A stretch of 64,000 nucleotides of DNA, taken from positions 1-64,000 of the forward strand of contig WGNA01000014.1 in NCBI GenBank assembly GCA_016124755.1, given 5' to 3'. The notes below the pieces were generated by a model, which was not told the origin of the DNA, made no database searches, and was given only the letters and a program-made list of their open reading frames with translations. Below are positions 43,660 through 53,015 of this stretch, piece after piece. Position numbers and translations under genes: made by a program. The first letter of the stretch is position 1; every line of letters begins with the position of its first letter. This stretch comes from Bacteroidota bacterium. Lineage in GTDB: Bacteria > Bacteroidota > Bacteroidia > NS11-12g > UBA9320.

Positions 43660-43947
43660 TTAATTTAAGTAAAGTCGGATGAGAAATTTTAAAGTGTTTG
43701 CCTCATTATGCAATGCCCAAACCTCTTCTTTTTCTAATTTATAAATACCGTTGTTGTAGCTGTACACTAATGCACAAAACCTTGAAATACTTTCCCGTAA
43801 GTCCTGAATATATTTTATTCGTGAAGCTGTCACGGAATTGATAAAAGCTGTCTTGCGAACATTACGAAACGTGATGATTAGATTAAAAACACCCACAATG
43901 AATGTTAGTCCGATACCAACTAGTATTACTATTTCTGTCGTTGTCAT
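43660..43947 (-). CDS. Single-pass membrane protein
   Basis: A 95-residue protein with one N-terminal transmembrane helix (ETVILVGIGLTFIVGVFNL-like, residues ~5-27), then a soluble helical part (SVTASRIKYIQDLRESISRF). Similar small proteins with an N-terminal helix and a SRxxYIQxLR stretch occur in many genomes, function unknown. First gene of its group; element b lies 60 bp upstream. Confidence 0.6.
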   Translation of the reverse strand: MTTTEIVILVGIGLTFIVGVFNLIITFRNVRKTAFINSVTASRIKYIQDLRESISRFCALVYSYNNGIYKLEKEEVWALHNEANTLKFLIRLYLN

Positions 43948-44008
43948 TGTGTTTGTTGTTGCTGTCTATTGCACTAAAGTTTTTTGTTGCACGGTCGCCA
44001 TAAAATTA

Positions 44009-44142
44009 CCGCTAACGGTTCGGCTATGCGTAGTTGCGTGGGTTAGGGGTTAACTTTACAAGTACACACCAAACTGAAAATTCGCATGGATTTTCAGAGG
44101 TCGGCGAGAACAAGCAATTTCTTATCGCCATTGTTACTTATA
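44009..44142. repeat. Palindromic cassette-boundary element b
   Basis: A ~134-bp element starting ccgctaacgg and ending tgttacttata. Its two ends are partly complementary (taac...tggc against gcca...gtta). Element c reads the same at both ends when reverse-complemented, so they form one repeat family. It ends 6 bp from the stop of the response-regulator gene. Confidence 0.65.
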
Positions 44143-44147
44143 GTTTT

Positions 44148-44558
44148 TTAAAAATCTAGATAATCTCTATTTTTAGGAAATATTTTTTTTCCGTTCGCAA
44201 GGTCAACCAAAATTGGTGTAAAGTTATTAGATGATATTTCACTTTTTAATATATATCCATCAACTCCTAAATCAGAACATTTTTCAATAAATTTATTTTC
44301 ATTAAACATTGTTAGCATAATTATTTTTGTATTGGGACAAAGTCCTTTGATTAAAGGTATTGCATCAATCCCTGTCAATTCTGGCATCATTACATCAAGA
44401 AGAACTATGTCAGGAATTTCATTTTTTTTAAGCTTATTTAATAAATCAATTCCATTGAAAACGCCATATAGACAAGTGAAAATTGAAGAACTATTAATAA
44501 TGTTGGTCATACTTTCAACTAACATTGGGTGGTCATCAGCTATTACAATTTTAATCAT
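44148..44558 (-). CDS. Stand-alone response-regulator receiver
   Basis: A 136-residue NarL-type receiver: VIADDHPMLVES, DIVLLDVMMPELTG (phospho-acceptor Asp), ITKIIMLTMF-like strand and DGYILKSE with the conserved Lys. There is no DNA-binding output domain. It starts 13 bp after the AAA ATPase stop, so the two form a pair; the receiver may control the ATPase. No kinase gene is adjacent. Confidence 0.8.
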   Translation of the reverse strand: MIKIVIADDHPMLVESMTNIINSSSIFTCLYGVFNGIDLLNKLKKNEIPDIVLLDVMMPELTGIDAIPLIKGLCPNTKIIMLTMFNENKFIEKCSDLGVDGYILKSEISSNNFTPILVDLANGKKIFPKNRDYLDF

Positions 44559-44571
44559 CCCATAGTGGCTA

Positions 44572-45651
44572 TTATTTCAAGTCATATTTTCTAAATGGAA
44601 GGCCTAATTTGATTCTTTCATTATAAATGTCTATTTCTCTTTTAAAAACTTTACTTGAAGATTCAATTCTGTTAAGGTCAAATTGTATTATATCACTACT
44701 AGAATCGGACAAATATGCATTGTCACAAATTTTTTGTATCCACCAGGGATGCCCACTAGTAACTTCAAAAAGTAAATTAGAAACGCCTTCTTCAATGATT
44801 AATTTAGAGTCAGCTACATTTAATATATTATTCAAAAACTCATCTACATTTTCTTTATTCTGGAACTCCTTTATTTCCAGACTATAATTAAAAGAATCGA
44901 TTAATCTTTTTGCATCATCTTTATTTCTTTCATTCGGGTTAACTACGGTAATCAAGAATTGTATTTTTCTTGATGCAAAAACACCAAAATAGTTTCGAAT
45001 AATTTCAGTATTAGTTTTTTCAGGCAAATGATTTAGCTCATCACAAAAAATCATAATCGAAGAGTAATTATATGATTTGATAATATCATTCAATTCGTCG
45101 AGAAGATGTAAAAATTCGAATGATTGCAAAGGTTTTCTATTACTACTTATTTCATTTGAACGTGAATACTTACCCTCTAAGTAAAACTTACCTCCTAATT
45201 CTTTGCTAACGGATCCTATCCCAGAAATGTTTTCATTCGTCACAATTCTAAATATTCTTTTCAAAGTTCTCTCTTCAGAATTTTTTCGAATATCGTTGGA
45301 AGTGCTTATGAAAGATTCTTCTAATAATTCAGAGTACCTGTGATTCATCACATTTGTCCAAATAGCTGCGCAAATTTGATGAGTTGTTATGGCTAAAAAA
45401 TCCTTTTCAACTGCTTGAATAAAATCAAAAGCATTTATTCTTACGGGTAAAATTCTAAGGTCTAATTTATCTTTTATTTTTGTATAAATAGTACTTATCA
45501 GACTACTCTTACCAATGGCATCATTACCATATAAAACGATACTTTCTTTGTTTTTGAACAAAGCATCATTTAAAAATAATAATTCAGTAGTTCGACCAGC
45601 AAAAACAGGTGGAATTACAGGTTCAGTATATATAAATGGACTTTCAGACAT
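44572..45651 (-). CDS. AAA ATPase (STAND/ORC-like)
   Basis: A 359-residue protein. FAGRTTELLFLNDAL precedes Walker A YGNDAIGKSSLISTI (~42-55); Walker B is IMIFCDELNHLPE; SGHPWWIQKICD is a sensor-2/winged-helix-like part. The architecture resembles ORC/STAND ATPases. Paired with a receiver domain and set between two palindromic elements. STAND-like ATPases are common in defence and signalling cassettes, but no effector domain is seen here. Confidence 0.75.
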   Translation of the reverse strand: MSESPFIYTEPVIPPVFAGRTTELLFLNDALFKNKESIVLYGNDAIGKSSLISTIYTKIKDKLDLRILPVRINAFDFIQAVEKDFLAITTHQICAAIWTNVMNHRYSELLEESFISTSNDIRKNSEERTLKRIFRIVTNENISGIGSVSKELGGKFYLEGKYSRSNEISSNRKPLQSFEFLHLLDELNDIIKSYNYSSIMIFCDELNHLPEKTNTEIIRNYFGVFASRKIQFLITVVNPNERNKDDAKRLIDSFNYSLEIKEFQNKENVDEFLNNILNVADSKLIIEEGVSNLLFEVTSGHPWWIQKICDNAYLSDSSSDIIQFDLNRIESSSKVFKREIDIYNERIKLGLPFRKYDLK

Positions 45652-45687
45652 TTAATTTCATTTTTTTATGCAAGTTTTCTTTTAAAA

Positions 45688-45824
45688 TTATAAGTAACGG
45701 ATGGCGGCCAAACCCAGTACGGGATTTTTACCGCAAACCATTTGAGCGAAGATAAAAAAATCAACGAACCGATCGCGCAGTTCATAACCTTAAAACCCGT
45801 ATTGGGTTGACCGCGTGTTAGCGG
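45688..45824. repeat. Palindromic cassette-boundary element c
   Basis: A ~137-bp element from ttataagtaacgg to gttagcgg. Internal arms aacccagtacggg and cccgtattgggtt pair at 11 of 13 positions, and the outer arms (taac...gcggcc and ggttgaccgcg...gtta) also pair. It ends 41 bp from the stop of the MBL gene. Confidence 0.7.
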
Positions 45825-45865
45825 CTGCCCTGCTGTTTATCCGGAGTGATTGACAATAATTTCTA

Positions 45866-47089
45866 TCATAATGAAATTATTATGTCTGCGTGAGTTGTGT
45901 TTGTTTGTTGTGTCTTAAATCCACTTGCTCTTAAAGAAGTGATATAATTTGCAATTGGATGTCCGTAGCGATTAACACCAACTGAAATTACTGCTTGGTC
46001 TGCCGATGCTAATTGCGGAACTAAATAATTGAATGTACCTGCTTTTCCTCCGTGGTGTGGAACAACTAAATTGTGGTTGTGTTTGTAATTAAGATGAGGC
46101 AAAATATCCCTTGAAATTTGGTCATAATGTGCGTCGCCAGGCAAAACTATACTTCCGCTTTGTGTTTTTACAGTTAATGCTAACCCAGAAATATTTCTAT
46201 TCTTATGATGTTGTGAATTGTAAAGAACAATTTGATTAAGTAATGGCGTCAACGGTCTAAAAGAGGTTGGCCCTCCTCTGGCTAATCTTGTGTCCGCTGG
46301 AATAGTGTAGGTGTTAGCTGAACCTACAGCAGTTTGTAATCTTCCAAAAAGTTTTCTACTTGTGAGGTTCGGAACTCGATCACGACAAACAAACGCTGAA
46401 AAATTGTTTTGCAATTCTGTGTTGGTCATTCCTATCAATGAGTGATAATGGTCTTTATCCCAATGTGATAAAATAAGAATTGGTTTTGAACTTGGATACA
46501 AAGTATTTCTACTTCTAATTAAAGTGGCTATGTCTGATTTTGAAGCTTTCATCGGTGCCCCCGCATCATATACAATTTTCACTTTGTCATTAAAGCTGAT
46601 TTCATTCCAATTGCCTTGTCCGACATTTCTAACAGTTACACTTACTTTCCCTTTCTTTTGAAATGGGATTTTTGATTCATTTCCACTTCCTTTCATATAG
46701 TAATTGAGATTAAACGCGTCAAGTAGGTCGCTCAAGGAAACTGATTCATTAAAAATTGGTTGTTCTGTATTTGTAACATTAATGTTATAGCCTATCAAAA
46801 ACGAATTTAGGTTGTCAAAGTTGATTATGTTTTGTTCACGCCATGACTGAATTGTACTCGGTCTGATTGCATAGATCGTATCATCCTGAATTGTTCTTCC
46901 CTTATAATTTGTCAGCAAAACCATCGATGGTTTATTTAAATCGTAATTCGCGTTTAACGACTGAGTGAATAAATTATATTCATTAGAGTCAATAAAGTCA
47001 AACAAAACTGTCCCGTCCTCTTTGTTAAATTCCTCAATGTATACAAGCACTCTGTCCGGATATAATCTTTTATGGTAGTAATAATACAT
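45866..47089 (-). CDS. Metallo-beta-lactamase-fold hydrolase (ComEC-like)
   Basis: A 407-residue protein. An N-terminal ~150-residue region of unknown type is followed by the MBL fold: NVGQGNWNEI, YDAGAP, LSHWDKDHYHSLIG (HxxxDH metal motif), VLPGDAHYDQI and VPHHGGKAGTFN. This is the ComEC/Rec2-type hydrolase wording. No signal peptide or membrane helix, so it is not a DNA-uptake channel. Free-standing MBL proteins with such N-terminal parts occur in defence loci; the substrate is unknown. Confidence 0.8.
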   Translation of the reverse strand: MYYYYHKRLYPDRVLVYIEEFNKEDGTVLFDFIDSNEYNLFTQSLNANYDLNKPSMVLLTNYKGRTIQDDTIYAIRPSTIQSWREQNIINFDNLNSFLIGYNINVTNTEQPIFNESVSLSDLLDAFNLNYYMKGSGNESKIPFQKKGKVSVTVRNVGQGNWNEISFNDKVKIVYDAGAPMKASKSDIATLIRSRNTLYPSSKPILILSHWDKDHYHSLIGMTNTELQNNFSAFVCRDRVPNLTSRKLFGRLQTAVGSANTYTIPADTRLARGGPTSFRPLTPLLNQIVLYNSQHHKNRNISGLALTVKTQSGSIVLPGDAHYDQISRDILPHLNYKHNHNLVVPHHGGKAGTFNYLVPQLASADQAVISVGVNRYGHPIANYITSLRASGFKTQQTNTTHADIIISL

Positions 47090-47510
47090 TTTTTTAATTG
47101 TTCAATTCACTTCTGTTTGGATTTGCCACCATCCTTTAGGGTTGCCGCAAACTTTCTTATAGCACAATTTTCTATGCCATAAAGATACAAATACGGGAGA
47201 TAAACCAGATTGGTCATTGATTTAAAATAGTGAAGATGATCATTATAATGCGATATAAACAGAATGGAACACAACTTTATCACCTCTACAACTCTTCAAA
47301 TGTAAATATGGTGATAAATTGATCTAAACCAAGCTTATTAGATGTAATCATAAAATGTTCGACATCCCTCTCTAAAACTGTCCAACCAACAAATAGCTAA
47401 TGTCGAACATTTATGTCGCTAAAAAGATTATTGTAACTATTTGATTGATTGTGAGTTGTGTGGATATAGCAAAAAAAGTGTCGCCAAAATTGACGACACT
47501 TCTTCTACAG
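47090..47510. other. Intergenic region between cassette array and tRNA-Glu
   Basis: About 420 bp without a supported gene. It holds a 9-bp inverted repeat (47276-47284 / 47310-47318, tttatcacc / ggtgataaa) and a perfect 13-bp inverted repeat (47353-47365 / 47400-47412). Its place beside a tRNA makes attachment-site debris possible. Confidence 0.4.
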
Positions 47511-47582
47511 TAGCCCCTAGGGGAATCGAACCCCTCTTTCCAGGATGAAAACCTGGCGTCCTAACCGATAGACGAAGGGGCC
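47511..47582 (-). tRNA. tRNA-Glu (anticodon TTC)
   Basis: On the minus strand a 72-nt cloverleaf reads GGCCCCTTCG at the 5' end and AGGGGCTA at the 3' end. The D-arm is ATCGGTTAGGA, the anticodon loop is GTTTTCATC with TTC, and the T-arm has GGTTCGATTCC. All stems pair, with a G-U at the first acceptor pair. CCA is not encoded. Confidence 0.93.
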
Positions 47583-47626
47583 ATTTCCTTCGCTAAAGTT
47601 TCCGGTTAATCTGCACCTTCAACTCA

Positions 47627-47893
47627 TCAGTTTATTTCTTTGTTCTCCGAATTGAATATTCTTTCGAACAATTTTTCTTTTTCATAACCGCTTTTCTTCA
47701 ACTTTATCTCTCTCCTCCGCGCGGTTGATTTATCCGAATAAGCCTCATAATAATAAAGCTCATAAGGTATCTTATGTTTGATGGATTTAGTTCGACCCTC
47801 ATTGTGTTCAATTAACCTTCTTTCGAGATCGCTTGTAAACCCAATATAGGTCGATCCATCTTTCAAACTTCTAAGAACATATACAAAGTACAT
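47627..47893 (-). CDS. GIY-YIG nuclease domain protein
   Basis: About 88 residues from ATG 47893 (MYFVYVLRSLKDGSTYIGFTSDLERRL), the standard start for this family; the frame is open 12 codons upstream. YVYVL...YIG pair, the catalytic Arg in DLERRLIEHN and the Glu/KxYE motif (YELYYYEAY) are visible. Small UvrC-like GIY-YIG proteins are common in Bacteroidota. It lies between the intact tRNA-Glu and a broken tRNA-Glu copy. Confidence 0.85.
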   Translation of the reverse strand: MYFVYVLRSLKDGSTYIGFTSDLERRLIEHNEGRTKSIKHKIPYELYYYEAYSDKSTARRREIKLKKSGYEKEKLFERIFNSENKEIN

Positions 47894-47920
47894 TTCACGT
47901 CTGGTTTGGTTTATTAATAA

Positions 47921-48025
47921 ATCGAACACCTCTTTCCGCCAGCCTCCCGGCTGGTCACCCGCTAGGGTGAAAAACCTGGCGTCCCTGCCTGCTGTCAGGC
48001 AGGCTAACCGATAGACGAAGGGGCC
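47921..48025 (-). pseudogene. tRNA-Glu pseudogene split by two palindromic insertions
   Basis: Read on the minus strand the sequence follows the intact tRNA-Glu from its first base (ggccccttcgtctatcgg) up to the T-loop, then loses the 3' acceptor. An extra palindrome (cctgcctgctgtcaggcagg on the plus strand) sits after the D-arm, and a second one containing ccagcc tccc ggctgg sits after the anticodon arm. One base of the anticodon arm also differs. It cannot make a functional tRNA. Confidence 0.8.
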
Positions 48026-48255
48026 ATCCTTCGTTTTACTTTGGATGGCAAGGCCATCTTTTGCTAACTCGGTTATTTTTTATGTTGTCCGATTTTGCGT
48101 TGGCATCGTCGAACCCTGCAATCAGCAAGGCTTTTCGCAGTCTCAAAGTCGGCATCCCGATTTTTGAGGCTGCAAAGAAATAATTTTTCCAAACTTCCAA
48201 CAAAGAATTTTTTAAAAAATTTACCTTTGCCGCCGTTAAAAACTTCGTCACTTAA

Positions 48256-49251
<996 letters not shown>

Positions 49252-49269
49252 TACTTAATAAATTACCGG

Positions 49270-49303
49270 AAAAGGCCGTGAGATTTTCTCATGGCCTTTT
49301 TTG
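49270..49303 (+). terminator. Rho-independent terminator after gap
   Basis: aaaaggcc-g-tgaga and tctca-tggcctttt form a 13-bp stem with a G-T pair and a three-base loop, followed by more T. It lies 18 bp after the gap stop. Confidence 0.9.
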
Positions 49304-49388
49304 TTTTATAGAGTACGGTAAGAAAATATTACAATTCAATCATCGCGATTAAAAGAGAATGCGAAAATGTTTCGTATAATTTTGAAAG

Positions 49389-50831
49389 ATGCGACTGTCT
49401 TTTCTCTGTTTGTTGATCTTTCATTTTTCTAATGCATTTGCACAAAACTGGAACTGGTTCCCTCCCGACAGTATTCGTTGTTTTGTAAATCCGTTGCAGG
49501 ATAGCCTGAGAGTCACGGGTATTGACTTTAGAAAATATGAGAAAGTGGCAGATACCACAATAATTGATCTTCACACTTTTCCAAGAGTACTGGATACTAT
49601 CTGGGATTTTGATCCGGGGCCAAAAGTAGCACGACCAACACGTATTTATTTGTTATCAAAAAATTCAAATTTCGGAAATCACATAATAGAGACTCCGGAT
49701 GTGGTTGTTTTTGTTTTTAGCTTTAAAGATCGCGATAACGACAGTTTGATTTTATATAAAAATAAACCTTTCGGACTGAATTGGAAGATGTTTGAGAACG
49801 ATTCCCTTAAAATAACATGAAAAATTAAAAGTTGTATTGAATCAGGGAATGACTCGTTATTATTGATTGGCCTTACGTGTGAAAGTAAAATTTCCAATGT
49901 TACCACAACATATACCATCAAAATATCCAAACAGAATGGCTTAATTCAATGCCCTGTATTTTTCGATCTTCTCCAATTTGTTTCTCATCTTAGTCAATTT
50001 GCAGAGGTCGAAATGATTCAGTATAAAGAAATGACAGAATTAGAATTTTTTAATGGCACACCGGGTACAGTTACACAACGCAACATTAATATACTAAACG
50101 GTAATGTGGCCTGGTTTACGTTTCGGTATGATTCACTTATTGGAAAAGAAGGGAGTTCAATTGTTTACAGTCGCGGTGAAAAAACTACGTTCTTTCAATC
50201 TGGTAAAGACCCTGTTGTTACAACACTACATAATGAATTAACAAAGGTTGAGTACGATTCTGTTAATATCTATAATCCAGTACCCGGAAATTTCCCCACA
50301 GATCCTCACGATCCTTTGTTGAATTATGATATGTACGATTTAGGTGGATATTTTCTGTGTGACCGATACGTAAAATACTCTGATCCTACATACGCAAGAG
50401 CTCATCGGGTATTTAGCAACTATACAATTTTTGAATATCCTTTTGTTGGGGTTCCGGGTTTGGAGAACTATAGAATTAATACAATGCAGGGTGTTGGGAT
50501 ATTGCATAAAACAACCAACAACTGTAACTTTTTCAAAATTCCGGGTGGTTGTGAAAAGGGGAGTCGCCAGCGGTATTTAAGCACAAAACAGAATTGGCGG
50601 AATTTGGAGGTAGTTGTTTACCCAAACCCCGCAACCAACATTATTTATTTTAATGGAATTTCTTTTAATGAGATTCTTTCTGTAACACTCGTAAACTTAT
50701 CAGGATAAGAAATAAATTGCATTTTTAATCCTGATAAGTTTACGATTCCGGATGTTGTCAACGGTGTGTATATGCTAAAAATTAAAACACAAGAAGGCTT
50801 CGTCGTAAATAAGATCTGGATTGAAAGATGA
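49389..50831 (+). pseudogene. T9SS cargo protein broken by two in-frame stops
   Basis: One frame stays protein-like from ATG 49389 (MRLSFLCLLIFHFSNAFAQ, a signal peptide) to 50831, interrupted by TGA at 49818 and TAA at 50706. After the TGA it continues KIKSCIESGNDSLLLIGLTCESK. The end is a T9SS type A sorting domain split by the TAA: EVVVYPNPATNIIYF...VTLVNLSG, stop, EINCIFNPDKFTIPDVVNGVYMLK...NKIWIER. Both stops are one transition from a sense codon (CGA and CAA). Recent inactivation without frameshift is the simplest reading. Confidence 0.75.
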
Positions 50832-50943
50832 TTAACAGAAATTAATCTGCAATTCCCCAACTTCCTTAGGCTGATGATTTAAATTGGGGACATGTACGTT
50901 CTGTGGCTTAAGTTGTAGTTTGTTAACCAATTAATTCTTAATT

Positions 50944-51085
50944 TCAAATCTTCTCCAACCGAATAACCGTATTATTGTCGATCATCAGATAATAAACACC
51001 TGTTTTCAAATCTTCAACGGATATGTCCCAACTATTTTCATTCTCCTCAATTTGAATAATTGTTTGTCCGAAGGCATTAAATATA
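50944..51085 (-). pseudogene. T9SS sorting-domain fragment cut by the IS630 insertion
   Basis: On the minus strand this encodes IGIFNAFGQTIIQIEE...LKTGVYYLMIDNNTVIRLEKI then a stop, the C-terminal half of a T9SS type A sorting domain. It begins exactly at the left end of the IS. The rest of the gene is not seen beyond the right end of the IS, so a deletion probably accompanied or followed insertion. Confidence 0.7.
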
Positions 51086-52237
51086 CCAATCACGAACAGG
51101 TTTTTGGCAAAAGCCTAATTTGGGATAATCTGAAAATTATCCGTAAACAGACTTTTCATTTCCAGATGGAATGCATTAATATTTTGGAAGAATAATTTCG
51201 TGCAATCCCGGAATACATTGAATTTTTCGTAATAGCGATTGTGTAATATTTTGGATCGATAAAATCGCCAAAGCCTCTCGATCAGGTTTAAATTCGGACT
51301 GTACGGCGGTAAATAAAGAAATTGGAATCGCTCGTGCTTTTTTTGAAAGGATTTTATTTGTTTGGACTTGTTGTATCGGGCATTGTCAAGTACCAGATAA
51401 ATTAAACCTTCGGGTTGTTTTTTCTCTATTTGTTTAAACAAGGCAATCATAGCCTGACTGTTTATCACCTCTGCTTCCTGAACTATTACCTGATTGTCGC
51501 CCAGCCGTAAAGCCCCATTCAAGTTTAGTCGTTGTCTACCGCTGTTGGCTTTCAAGGTTTTTTGCTTGCCTTTTCTGATCCAACCACATGCTGGCTGTGA
51601 GTTGTGCATAGGATGAGCACTGTCTACAAAGTAGATCTGATCATCTGTTTGCTTTGCAGCTTTTATCTCGCTGTATTGTTCTAAAAAGGTCTCTTGTCTT
51701 TTGGCATCCGCTTTCCCAGGAACATGCTTGGGTTTCTTCCAGGTGAAACCTAAACGATGTAAAAGATCTTTTACTCCGCTGGTGGAGTAACGTACATTGT
51801 ATTTTTTTTCAATGTGTTGGATAATGTCAGATGAATGAACATATAAATGCTCCTCCAAATGGCCGGTTAACTCTTGTTCCATCGCCACACTTAAAAGAGA
51901 TGTCCCGCCCTTGTAATTATCCGAGAGCAGTGCGTCTATTCCATCAACTTGATACAACTTTTTCCAGTTATTGATCGATTCATCACTTATTAACAAACAC
52001 TCGGAAATTTCTCGAATGGAGTAGCCCCGATCCAGCATTAATATGCATTTAATCCGATCTTTTTTCTTCGAATCGTGAAGGCTTTTATGACGCAATCTCA
52101 ATTCAACTCGCTCTTTTTCTGTCAGCATCTTTTCTGTCTTCTGTAGACAGAGCTAAATTCAATTATTTATGTGTAAGTTGAACTTCAATAAAACTAACAT
52201 TTAAACACTCGGTGACCAAAAACCTGTTCGGCTGCGG
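51086..52237 (-). mobile_element. IS630-family insertion sequence
   Basis: A ~1152-bp element with one transposase gene. The ends carry inverted repeats with the shared core cgaacaggtttttgg (51093-51107 and complement at 52216-52230), flanked outward by less conserved bases and by TA dinucleotides at 51084-51085 and 52238-52239. TA duplication is the rule for IS630/Tc1 elements. Derivatives of its ends occur at 42257 and 57645. Confidence 0.85.
51115..52128 (-). CDS. IS630-family transposase
   Basis: A 337-residue protein. N-terminal HTH (CILMLDRGYSIREISECLLISDESINNWKK), then a DDE core: IYFVDSAHPMHN (first Asp), LIYLVLDNARYNKS (second Asp) and LPPYSPNLNLIERLWRF (Glu). Intact from ATG 52128 to TAA. 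Unlike many IS630 copies there is no programmed frameshift. Confidence 0.92.
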   Translation of the reverse strand: MLTEKERVELRLRHKSLHDSKKKDRIKCILMLDRGYSIREISECLLISDESINNWKKLYQVDGIDALLSDNYKGGTSLLSVAMEQELTGHLEEHLYVHSSDIIQHIEKKYNVRYSTSGVKDLLHRLGFTWKKPKHVPGKADAKRQETFLEQYSEIKAAKQTDDQIYFVDSAHPMHNSQPACGWIRKGKQKTLKANSGRQRLNLNGALRLGDNQVIVQEAEVINSQAMIALFKQIEKKQPEGLIYLVLDNARYNKSKQIKSFQKKHERFQFLYLPPYSPNLNLIERLWRFYRSKILHNRYYEKFNVFRDCTKLFFQNINAFHLEMKSLFTDNFQIIPN

Positions 52238-52261
52238 TATAAAAAAAGAATTATGAGATAT

Positions 52262-52751
52262 TTAGTCATGGTTACTGTTATTAATTTGCGATTGTAATTT
52301 TTGATGTCGGGGCCTTAAACTTTCCACTGTATATTTAAGATACGCGTTATCATTCGAATAATCTCTTTCAAATTGCTCAATGGTCTTTGCAAATTTATCT
52401 ATCCTTACCTTATCAATATCATATTTAGAGCATGGTACATATTCCGTCGCTAATGTATAACTCCTCGTTCCATTCACCTTATCCACATGTTTAATAATTG
52501 TTATAACCATTTCTATTCTCACGTCACTTTTATGGCCTCCGTTCCATACCTGACCAACTGTGAGAATTACGCATTTTGCTTTCAACCTTTCCGGGGTTGT
52601 AACAACTGCTTCAACAGTTTTACAACTTCCCTGTCGCGCCATAGACGCCCTCGCCCCTCAATAATGATGAGTTCGCCGCACTCACAATTACATCAACCAA
52701 CATATCTGTGATGTTACCTTTAATGACTTCTATTTTATTCCGGATATGCAT
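52262..52751 (-). pseudogene. Degraded macro-domain protein
   Basis: From ATG 52751 the minus strand reads [23 protein letters not shown], the start of a macro (ADP-ribose-binding) domain, then [14 protein letters not shown] and a stop. A second frame beginning in this region continues [31 protein letters not shown], the next conserved part. About 15 residues between these parts are missing and the frame shifts, so the domain is broken. The remaining ~80 residues of the second frame do not look like a macro domain. Macro domains remove or read ADP-ribosylation. Confidence 0.65.
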
Positions 52752-52793
52752 GTGGTGAAATTACAATATCTTTGGTTCAACATTTTACAAGCA

Positions 52794-53006
52794 ATGAAAG
52801 TATTAGTAGAAATAGACGAGGATCAAAAGGAGTTTCTTCTGGATTTTCTAAGAAATAATAATTTCCACTTTGAGTTGGGTGAAGAATTTGAAATTCCGGA
52901 ATGGCAAAAGGAAATGGTGCTAAAACGAAGAGACCAATTGAATGATAATCCTGAAATTATTTCTACCTGGGAATCGACAATTCATCGGTTAAAAAAGCAA
53001 GTTTAG
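52794..53006 (+). CDS. Antitoxin-like protein of a RelE/ParE pair
   Basis: 70 residues from ATG 52794 (MKVLVEIDEDQKEFLLDFLRNNNF), chosen because the upstream frame overlaps the macro-domain pseudogene. It ends with a helical IPEWQKEMVLKRRDQLNDNPE...WESTIHRLKKQV typical of antitoxins paired with ParE toxins. It lies 9 bp before the toxin gene. With the toxin broken it may be a leftover. Confidence 0.7.
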   Translation: MKVLVEIDEDQKEFLLDFLRNNNFHFELGEEFEIPEWQKEMVLKRRDQLNDNPEIISTWESTIHRLKKQV

Positions 53007-53015
53007 GCTTAAACT

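Noticed and set aside
42399-45824. Classical integron attC sites.
   Set aside because: The ends lack the GTTRRRY/RYYYAAC core and no integron integrase is seen, so I call them attC-like boundary elements only.
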